A stretch of 7,857 nucleotides of DNA from Sedimentisphaerales bacterium (GTDB lineage Bacteria > Planctomycetota > Phycisphaerae > Sedimentisphaerales > SM23-30): assembly GCA_030640865.1 (NCBI GenBank), contig DAOWIP010000405.1:1-7857 (forward strand), read 5' to 3'. The notes under the pieces are model-generated. The model did no database searches and had not been told where the DNA came from. It saw only the letters and a list, made by a program, of their open reading frames with translations. Below are positions 1 through 5,200 of the stretch, in pieces. The position numbers were made by a program, and so were the translations under genes. Every line of letters begins with the position of its first letter. The stretch's first letter is position 1.

Positions 1-1
1 C

Positions 2-409
2 ATCGGTCGACTGCCGATGGTCGGAGCGGTGCGCAGCCTCCACAGCGATGCGCTCGTGCAGATCCTCACGGAGCCGAAGAACAGCCTGGTCAAGCAGTAT
101 TCGAAGATCCTCGGGTTCGAAGACGTCGAGCTGGAGTTCACCGACGACGGTGTGGCCGCGATGGCGGAAAAGGCGTTCGAGATCAACCGTACTCAGCAGA
201 ATATCGGGGCAAGGCGGCTCTACGCGGTGATGGAGAAGGTGCTCGAACAAATCAGTTTCGATGCGCCAGACCGGGCGAAAAAGAAATACGTTATCAACGC
301 CGATTATGTCAATGAGTTTATCAGCAAGGCCACACGCGATGAGGATTTGAATATCTTCGGCTTTGCCGCCCGCGCCGGCACTCACAAACAAGACGGACAA
401 GATGAGTAA
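2..409 (+). CDS. hslU: HslU (ClpY), ATPase subunit of the HslUV protease, C-terminal part only
   Basis: This is the 3' end of a gene whose start lies before the window. The frame is open from base 2 (IGRLPM...) and 135 codons are visible. HslU is the AAA+ hexamer that unfolds substrates in the cytoplasm and feeds them to the HslV peptidase. The visible part covers the end of the large AAA+ subdomain (GRLP, ILTEPKNSL.KQY) and the small helical subdomain. The latter has the sensor-2 segment QNIGARRLYAVMEKVLEQ followed by ISFDAPD, a pairing diagnostic for HslU rather than ClpX. The tail is odd. HslU normally ends a few residues after an EDL motif (EDLSRFIL in E. coli) and that end docks into HslV. 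Here DEDLNIFGF is followed by about 14 further polar residues ending QDGQDE. The first half is clearly GC-richer than the genes downstream. hslV would be expected further upstream. The family call is firm. Confidence 0.95.
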   Translation: MGRLPMVGAVRSLHSDALVQILTEPKNSLVKQYSKILGFEDVELEFTDDGVAAMAEKAFEINRTQQNIGARRLYAVMEKVLEQISFDAPDRAKKKYVINADYVNEFISKATRDEDLNIFGFAARAGTHKQDGQDE

Positions 410-509
410 ATGGGTGTATGGGTGTATGAGTACTATGTAACAGCTAAAAAATGGGTGGCATGTTTAAGCATGGTTGTTTGCTTTTAACAAATACCAATTG
501 CATTTACCT

Positions 510-513
510 GGAG
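510..513 (+). promoter_or_regulatory. Ribosome binding site deciding the NifU-like start
   Basis: GGAG lies 6 bases before ATG 520. The in-frame upstream ATGs at 451 and 460 have no comparable purine stretch and would add 20 or more residues unlike the family, so this site supports the shorter protein. Confidence 0.6.
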
Positions 514-519
514 ACGATT

Positions 520-759
520 ATGACTGATGAAAAGACGTTTACTGAAAAAGTAAAAGATTGCATTGACGAGATTCGACCGCAACTGCAGCAGGACGGGGGA
601 GATTGCGAATTTGTGTCGATCGAGGGCAAAACGGTCAAGATACGGTTTCAGGGAGCCTGTAAGGGCTGTCCCGGTGCCGCGATGACACTGAAGATGGGGA
701 TAGAACGGTACATGAAAGAACACATTCCCGAACTGGAAGCTGTGGTAGCGGATATTTAG
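520..759 (+). CDS. Small NifU-type Fe-S cluster scaffold protein (NifU C-terminal domain only)
   Basis: The 79-residue cytoplasmic protein consists only of the NifU C-terminal (Nfu) domain, which carries or transfers Fe-S clusters to apoproteins. Visible hallmarks are an N-terminal helix (EKVKDCIDEIRPQLQQ), the DGGD motif at residues 25-28, and the cluster-binding GACKGCPGA with Cys47 and Cys50 (CxxC). These are followed by the family's amphipathic helix TLKMGIERYMKEHIPE. The frame is open up to an ATG at 451, but the start at 520 is preferred: a GGAG Shine-Dalgarno at 510-513 lies 6 bases upstream, and the protein then begins where Nfu proteins normally begin. The gene sits 110 bases after hslU, on the same strand, with no convincing terminator between. 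Its last 49 bases are repeated in diverged form at 5037-5085. The particular client proteins are unknown. Confidence 0.9.
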   Translation: MTDEKTFTEKVKDCIDEIRPQLQQDGGDCEFVSIEGKTVKIRFQGACKGCPGAAMTLKMGIERYMKEHIPELEAVVADI

Positions 760-860
760 TCTCTTACAACTGAACAGGAGAAGTAGTTATGAAAAAGCAT
801 GTGTTATGGGCATTGTTACTCGTGGGAATTATTTTAGCCCCACATGTCGTGCTGTGGTAT
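711..860 (+). repeat. Direct repeat copy A (nifU 3' end + leader + signal-peptide start)
   Basis: This segment aligns with 5037-5200. It comprises the last codons of the NifU-like gene, the short intergenic leader with an AGGAG ribosome binding site, and the first codons of a secreted protein beginning MKKHVLWALLL. By eye about nine substitutions separate the two copies between 711 and 845, plus a 10-base indel at the nifU stop codon. A net 4-base loss then occurs in copy A near 845-851. Similarity ends after the shared GGTAT (860 and 5200). The divergence shows that the duplication is not recent. Confidence 0.85.
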
Positions 861-863
861 TAA
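789..863 (+). pseudogene. Remnant 5' end of a secreted serine hydrolase gene (signal peptide only)
   Basis: A 24-codon frame starts at ATG 789, with AGGAG at 776-780 and 8 bases of spacing. It encodes MKKHVLWALLLVGIILAP, a lysine-rich n-region and hydrophobic core almost identical to residues 1-18 of the serine hydrolase protein at 5125. After that the copy has lost a net 4 bases relative to 5179-5190, shifts frame and stops at TAA 861-863. The rest of the gene is absent and the GH9-like gene begins 22 bases later. The best reading is a truncated paralogue. Because its ribosome binding site is intact it may still be translated and could act as a short leader for the GH9-like gene; that is inference. 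Confidence 0.75.
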
Positions 864-876
864 AAACCGAAAAGAA

Positions 877-880
877 AGGA
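877..880 (+). promoter_or_regulatory. Ribosome binding site deciding the GH9-like start
   Basis: AGGA sits 5 bases before ATG 886. It overlaps the alternative in-frame ATG at 880, which therefore has no room for its own site. The frame also extends to ATG 844, but that would put a cysteine-rich charged stretch before the signal peptide and overlaps the remnant frame. Confidence 0.55.
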
Positions 881-885
881 TGAAA

Positions 886-3780
886 ATGAGACATCTTATC
901 TATACGATAGTTGGAGTATTGTTTGTCTATTCTTTTACCAGTGGCAGTGCAAAAGGGGATTCTACATCGAAAGAAGTAAGAAAGCCCATGCATGCGGTGT
1001 TTGAAAACTCAGTAAGATACACATGGTCACAAAAAAAGGTGCTTGCATCCCGTTCTTTGGTGGACATGAAAGACCCTTCCACCTGGCCTGAAGGAATTGA
1101 AATTGGCACAAAGCATTATAAAAGTGGAAGCAAATCTTTTCGTTTACGCTCGCCCGGCGGCTTTTCGCTAAAGTTTGATAAAGAAGATTGGACAGATTAC
1201 AATCGAATCTCATTCTGGGTATATCCGGAGCAGACAACAGAGCAGGGAATACTGCATGCACAGATTAGTATGAGAGTGGCTGATTATCCGAAGCCCCCAC
1301 TGGAACGCTGGTATATTGACAACCACCGCCAACATCTTCGCCCGAATGTCTGGAATCATGTGATCTGGGAAATTCCACATTTGAAAGAAAGGAATAAAGT
1401 AACATTATTTAATATTCGGTTTCAGAATAGACAATCCTGGCCCGCAGAGGAAATGGATGTTACCGTTTATATGGACGAAATTAAGCTTGAAAAGGTTGAA
1501 GCCGATCACTATGAAGGATGGAACGTAGCTCCCGGCAAGATAGCCTTTAGTCATATCGGTTACAAGCCGAGTCTTTCCAAGACAGCCATAAGCAGTAATA
1601 TTGCTTCTCCTGAGTTTGAAGTGATAGATGCGGCATCAGGGAAGACTGTATTAAAAAAGCCGCTTCAGCAGCGGAGTACCCGCCTGGGTAACTTTCAGGT
1701 GTTCGATTTTAGTGAAGTTTGCCGTCCCGGCACGTATATATTAAAGGCAGGTGGTGTTCAAAGCAGGTCATTTTCAATAAAGGAAGACATTTGGCGGGGT
1801 ACAATTTTTAAAATACTCAATTTTTTTTACACACAGCGGGATGCATGTTACATTCCCGATATTCAGCCTGCTTTTCGCCATCAAGATTCCCAGGGCTATC
1901 GTCCCGACCAACCGCATATTCGACGTCTTATTACCGGCGGATGGCACGATGCAGGGGACTTGGCTAATCATTTAGCCTGTACTTCAAACATCACATACAA
2001 TATGTTCAATTTTGCAGATATGCTTGCCAAGCGTGGTGATGATAATGAACTTTACGAGCGAATCCTTGAAGAAGCAAAAGTAGGATTAACCTATCTTTTG
2101 AAAACAAACTTCGGCGATGGATACCGTATTATTTTAAGGTATCACAGTTCTAGAAAAGGTGAGTTTGGATGGACAGATGGAATACCTAACACAACTGATG
2201 ATACAGTGACTGAAGCCCAGATTTCTCCTCCGCAGATGTTTATATGTGCCGCGGCAGAAGCGTTAGCTTACCAGGTTTTAAAGGATAAGGAGCCAGACCT
2301 TGCTCAGCGCAGTTTAGCACTGGCAGAAGAAGACTGGCGGCAGGCAGTTAAAAGAGAATATGAATGGAGTAATGAAATAGGGGGTCTTTTTAACTATGAG
2401 AAGAATGTTACCTATTCAGAAAAAGGAAGCAGCGCAAAAATGAAAGGGCCCTTCTATACTGCTTCATGGGGAGTAATATCTTCCATTGAGCTTTTTAAGG
2501 CTACCGGTATGAGACATTATGCCATGCAGGCAGTTAAGTATGGTAAAATCATATTGGATTGTCAGGAAAACCATTTTCTTCTGGATCTCCCCATCACCGG
2601 CTATTTTTATACTAATCGGGAAAAAGTAAAACTTGTACATAATTTTATTCACGGAAGGGAATATGCCCCCATTTTGGCTCTTTCCTTGCTTTGTGAATAT
2701 TACCCTGATTATGAAGACTGGATAAAATGGTATGCAGGTATAGTGATGCATTCAGAGTATTTTCTGGAAATGGCTAAATACAGCGACCCCTATTTTATGC
2801 TTCCGAGCGGCGTATATCGAGAGGATGATTATTTACTTTTTCGTGATGAGGTCCAAGAACAGCGCCGAAAACATGTGCGAGAAGGAATGAAGGTTGGTAA
2901 AAATCATTATTTCCGTTTTTTACCGGCGTGGGTAGGTAACTGTAATGGCAGTAACGATGTAGTGTTAGGCGCAAGTCTTGCGCTTTGTGCTGCCGGGCAT
3001 ACGCGGGGAAATTTTGCCTCTGAAGAACTTGCTCAGAAGCAGTTACAGTGGATAATCGGCAGAAACCCATTCTGTAAAAGCACTGTCTGGGGCGAAGGGT
3101 ACAATTATCATGACCTTTTATCTTTTAGCAAAGGTGCCGTCGTAGGTGCAATTCCTGTGGGAATCGACTGTTACAGGAATGACGAGCCTTTTTGGTCAGG
3201 GTCATCGTATTTCGTCGCCTCCGAACCCTGGGGAGAGCCTTCAGCACGCTTTATGTGGAACGCAGCATACCTTTCTCCTTCTCCTATAGTAACGGGCGAG
3301 ATAAACTCACCTAATATAAAAAACATTACCTTTCTGAATATAAAAAGTGGAGAAAGAACAAAAGTAAAAATAGATGAATATGGAAAATTTCGCAGAGAGT
3401 TAGCTCCCGGTGATTATTCTATTAAATTTGGAGATGTTGAAAAGTCACTTACTCTTTTATCAGGTAAAAAATATGATTTGAAATTAGACCATGTTAATGC
3501 TGTTGATTTCAAAGTTTCTACAGCAACCAATAAGGATTTAACTACAATAAAGATAGTCGCTGAAGGCAGAGGAAAGCATAAATTCAAGTTAAGAGCATTC
3601 AATCTTAAACTCTCTGAAACGGAAAAAGAAATAGATCTTCGTTTAGGAAAATCAGAGATAGTTATATGGCAGGGGAAAGTTATAGATGCTAATATGCCTT
3701 GGATAGCTGTCGTTATTCCAGATGGAGAAAATGTATGGCAAAAAGAAGTATTCGGGCAAGTTAGATTTAAAAAGGAATAG
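886..3780 (+). CDS. Secreted multidomain GH9-like glycoside hydrolase with N-terminal Ig-like domain
   Basis: The protein has 964 residues. Order: signal peptide 1-22 (cleavage after GSA); a beta-sandwich region at about 45-205 (SGSKSFRLRSPGG, ISFWVYPE, YMDEIKLEK) that resembles a carbohydrate-binding module; a cellulase N-terminal Ig-like domain at 218-299 (IAFSHIGYKP ... PGTYILKAGG); and a GH9-like (alpha/alpha)6 catalytic region at about 305-800. The GH9 hallmark is GGWHDAGD, with Asp355 and Asp358 in the positions of the GH9 nucleophilic-water Asp pair. QLQWIIGRNPF at 720-729 matches the conserved C-terminal GH9 helix. The acid Glu is probably Glu780 or Glu784 in SEPWGEPSARFMWNAAYL, but the usual PHHR motif between these elements is not seen. 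Residues 800-964 look like one or two small Ig-like domains. GH9 enzymes mostly cleave beta-1,4-glucans; the substrate here is unknown. The gene is more AT-rich than hslU and lies within a repeat-bracketed region, suggesting transfer. Confidence 0.8.
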   Translation: MRHLIYTIVGVLFVYSFTSGSAKGDSTSKEVRKPMHAVFENSVRYTWSQKKVLASRSLVDMKDPSTWPEGIEIGTKHYKSGSKSFRLRSPGGFSLKFDKEDWTDYNRISFWVYPEQTTEQGILHAQISMRVADYPKPPLERWYIDNHRQHLRPNVWNHVIWEIPHLKERNKVTLFNIRFQNRQSWPAEEMDVTVYMDEIKLEKVEADHYEGWNVAPGKIAFSHIGYKPSLSKTAISSNIASPEFEVIDAASGKTVLKKPLQQRSTRLGNFQVFDFSEVCRPGTYILKAGGVQSRSFSIKEDIWRGTIFKILNFFYTQRDACYIPDIQPAFRHQDSQGYRPDQPHIRRLITGGWHDAGDLANHLACTSNITYNMFNFADMLAKRGDDNELYERILEEAKVGLTYLLKTNFGDGYRIILRYHSSRKGEFGWTDGIPNTTDDTVTEAQISPPQMFICAAAEALAYQVLKDKEPDLAQRSLALAEEDWRQAVKREYEWSNEIGGLFNYEKNVTYSEKGSSAKMKGPFYTASWGVISSIELFKATGMRHYAMQAVKYGKIILDCQENHFLLDLPITGYFYTNREKVKLVHNFIHGREYAPILALSLLCEYYPDYEDWIKWYAGIVMHSEYFLEMAKYSDPYFMLPSGVYREDDYLLFRDEVQEQRRKHVREGMKVGKNHYFRFLPAWVGNCNGSNDVVLGASLALCAAGHTRGNFASEELAQKQLQWIIGRNPFCKSTVWGEGYNYHDLLSFSKGAVVGAIPVGIDCYRNDEPFWSGSSYFVASEPWGEPSARFMWNAAYLSPSPIVTGEINSPNIKNITFLNIKSGERTKVKIDEYGKFRRELAPGDYSIKFGDVEKSLTLLSGKKYDLKLDHVNAVDFKVSTATNKDLTTIKIVAEGRGKHKFKLRAFNLKLSETEKEIDLRLGKSEIVIWQGKVIDANMPWIAVVIPDGENVWQKEVFGQVRFKKE

Positions 3781-3798
3781 TATTTACTTACATAAATC

Positions 3799-3813
3799 GT
3801 AACCGTTCACGGG
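3799..3813 (+). repeat. Left terminal inverted repeat of the IS66 element
   Basis: GTAACCGTTCACGGG is the exact reverse complement of 5022-5036. It lies 13 bases beyond the transposase stop codon. Confidence 0.9.
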
Positions 3814-3826
3814 GTGTGAATGTGGA

Positions 3827-4861
3827 TTATGGCCCTAATAATGATGGTAATGGTTGATCGGAGAAATGAGCTTGAATAGATTGGCATATAAAATCGAACG
3901 TATTTCGGCCCTGGCTGGTACAGGTAGCCAGTACAGTCCAGATGCGTTCGCTCCAAAGCCTGCCGTTTTCGCTGCGAGTGCCTTGTGTAATATAGCGGTC
4001 TATGACAACAAACCGTATCGCCTGCTCAGCGAGACTATTTGTCGGATCAATGCCTGGCGTTGTAATAAATCGGAAATAAGCTTCGCCGTGTTTACGGAAG
4101 CGATTTGCAAGATTCTGTGCTTGACGACTTTGGGGAACATTGCTCAGTGCAATATCGAGGAAAGTTTTTCGACTTTCGTCCATCGCTTTTGCAAAACTGT
4201 CCCCTGTAAGTTCTTCGGCCTTGTGAGGCAGATATTCAAGAAGTTCATTATATGCCTGTTCAAAAGCAGCAGATGCTTTTTGCACCAGCTTACTCAACTG
4301 GCCGCGAGAGATGGTAACGCCAACAACATCACGCAAAAACTTGCGAATAGTAGAAAACGAACAATGACAGGTGCCTTTCATGTAAGCAATAACAGCGGTC
4401 AGACGCGGCCCGATCAACTGACCTTTCTCGACATGAGCAGGCATCGGTGCATAGTGAAACTTCCGGCAATGTTCGCACCAATAACAAAGACTGGTGTGCT
4501 GTTCAATGTGAGTCGGCTTTTTAACAACTTCAACCTGTTGGACAACTCTGGCGGTATTTTCAACATCTTTGAGTTTGCCGCCGCAATCAGGGCATCTGTC
4601 AAGAGTATGGGTCTGAAATTCATCAATTTCTTCGGTCGCAAAAGGCGGTCTTTCGTGCTTGGTATGTCCGGGTTGGCCGCCAATGTTACGGGAGCCGTTG
4701 TTTTTCTTCTTTCGCGGCGGCTTGACAATATCCGACGAGGGTGGCTTGGAGGAATTGGAAGAATTCTTCGAGAGCTTAGCGACTTTATCAATCAGTTCAG
4801 CAACTTGTTTTTCAAGTTCCGTGATGCGTTGAATGTAGAATTGTTCTTTTTTGGAAGTCAA
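3827..4861 (-). CDS. IS66-family transposase with internal in-frame deletion of the catalytic core
   Basis: The 344-residue product starts at a TTG (4861-4859) with GAGG 7 bases upstream; no in-frame ATG upstream fits. Domains in order: a leucine-zipper-like helix (10-31), a serine/proline/lysine linker with GGQPGH (61-65), and an IS66 zinc finger (CPDC at 90-93, CEHC at 129-132). The central IS66 region follows (AYMKGTCHCSFSTIRKFL), and the C-terminal part has TPGIDPTNSLAEQAIRF with catalytic Glu279 and the ITQGTRSENGRLWSERIWTV block. IS66 transposases are usually about 450-520 residues. The stretch that should follow LLEYLP (residues 207-212), containing the first two DDE aspartates (DETG.. 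and the later D), is missing. The sequence jumps to HKAEELTGDSF near base 4225. The reading frame survives but catalysis should not, so this is effectively a dead or non-autonomous copy. Confidence 0.9.
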   Translation of the reverse strand: MTSKKEQFYIQRITELEKQVAELIDKVAKLSKNSSNSSKPPSSDIVKPPRKKKNNGSRNIGGQPGHTKHERPPFATEEIDEFQTHTLDRCPDCGGKLKDVENTARVVQQVEVVKKPTHIEQHTSLCYWCEHCRKFHYAPMPAHVEKGQLIGPRLTAVIAYMKGTCHCSFSTIRKFLRDVVGVTISRGQLSKLVQKASAAFEQAYNELLEYLPHKAEELTGDSFAKAMDESRKTFLDIALSNVPQSRQAQNLANRFRKHGEAYFRFITTPGIDPTNSLAEQAIRFVVIDRYITQGTRSENGRLWSERIWTVLATCTSQGRNTFDFICQSIQAHFSDQPLPSLLGP

Positions 4862-4868
4862 ATTTTAT

Positions 4869-4872
4869 CCTC
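4869..4872 (-). promoter_or_regulatory. Ribosome binding site supporting the TTG start of the transposase
   Basis: On the minus strand GAGG precedes the TTG at 4861 by 7 bases. The nearby ATGs (within ATGGCAAATGG upstream) are out of frame or stop after two codons. Confidence 0.55.
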
Positions 4873-4978
4873 AAGCCATTTGCCATGGCTATTATCGGAC
4901 CAGTTTAGAGCTTTGCTTGAGAAAAATATTAACATGCCGCCTTGAGTATGTTATAAACCATTGAATTGAGTGGAAAAT

Positions 4979-5024
4979 GGGCATTTTGACATTGAGTGCG
5001 TTACTCAATACGCTCAAAATACCC
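4979..5024. other. Long imperfect hairpin at the transposase-proximal IS end
   Basis: Three nested stems can be drawn: GGG/CCC (4979-4981 with 5022-5024), ATTTTGA/TCAAAAT (4983-4989 with 5014-5020) and ATTGAGT/ACTCAAT (4991-4997 with 5003-5009). The loop is GCGTT. The outer stem enters the terminal repeat. It lies upstream of the transposase gene, where some insertion sequences fold incoming transcripts to block read-through translation. That role is inferred here. Confidence 0.55.
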
Positions 5025-5036
5025 GTGAACGGTTAC
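5022..5036 (-). repeat. Right terminal inverted repeat of the IS66 element
   Basis: CCCGTGAACGGTTAC is the exact reverse complement of 3799-3813. The next base begins the truncated nifU copy. Confidence 0.9.
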
Positions 5037-5200
5037 CATGAAAGAACACATCCCCGATCTGGAAGCTGTGGTAGCGGATATGTGATACCAATTAGTCCCT
5101 TATAACTGAACAGGAGAAGTAATTATGAAAAAGCATGTATTATGGGCATTATTACTTGCGGGAATTATTTTAGCCCCACAGATTTCATCGGCTATGGTAT
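5037..5200 (+). repeat. Direct repeat copy B (nifU 3' tail + leader + signal-peptide start)
   Basis: This is the partner of 711-860. It begins immediately after the IS terminal repeat at the base matching position 711 of copy A. It contains the nifU tail, a leader 10 bases longer (GTGATACCAA inserted at the stop codon relative to copy A), the AGGAG site at 5112-5116, and the intact signal peptide of the 5125 gene. Confidence 0.85.
5038..5085 (+). pseudogene. Orphan 3' tail of a second NifU-like gene
   Basis: Fifteen codons and a stop (MKEHIPDLEAVVADM) match residues 65-79 of the NifU-like protein at 520, with Glu to Asp and Ile to Met changes and a synonymous Ile codon change. Nothing of the DGGD or CxxC part is present upstream, where the IS begins instead. 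This is a non-functional fragment left by rearrangement. Confidence 0.8.

Larger units (their letters stand above)
3799..5036 (-). mobile_element. IS66-family insertion sequence, internally deleted (1238 bp)
   Basis: The element is defined by perfect 15-bp terminal inverted repeats beginning GTAACCG; IS66-family ends characteristically begin GTAA. It encloses one transposase gene on the minus strand and lacks the tnpA/tnpB helper genes, like the single-gene ISBst12-type branch of IS66. The transposase lacks its central catalytic part, and restoring that part would bring the element to about the usual length of that branch. No matching 8-bp target duplication is present: the left flank is CATAAATC (3791-3798) and the right flank is CATGAAAG (5037-5044). 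The left end lies 18 bases after the GH9-like stop codon. The right end abuts the truncated nifU copy. Confidence 0.85.

Noticed and set aside
48..230. 60-codon plus-strand frame overlapping hslU
   Set aside because: It is an arginine/serine-rich shadow frame in GC-rich coding sequence.
411..426. Two tandem copies of TGGGTGTA just after hslU
   Set aside because: Two units of 8 bases in a spacer are not enough to call a functional repeat; this is probably slippage.
472..496. Possible terminator after hslU (AAGCA/TGCTT stem followed by TTTT)
   Set aside because: The stem is only 5 base pairs with an 8-base loop and few Ts, too weak to call.
451..519. Longer N-terminus for the NifU-like protein
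   Set aside because: The extra 23 residues do not resemble the family, and the GGAG before ATG 520 marks the usual start.
844..885. Upstream in-frame starts for the GH9-like protein (ATG 844, ATG 880)
   Set aside because: ATG 844 lies inside the signal-peptide remnant and would put a charged stretch before the true signal peptide. ATG 880 overlaps the AGGA that serves ATG 886.
4414..4791. 125-codon minus-strand frame inside the transposase
   Set aside because: It is an out-of-frame shadow of the transposase N-terminal half, rich in low-complexity Arg/Ser/Pro.
3854..4945. 363-codon open frame on the plus strand across the IS
   Set aside because: It is antisense to the IS66 transposase, whose zinc finger, TNSLAEQAIR and ITQGTRS motifs are unmistakable. 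The plus-strand product shows no recognisable domain.
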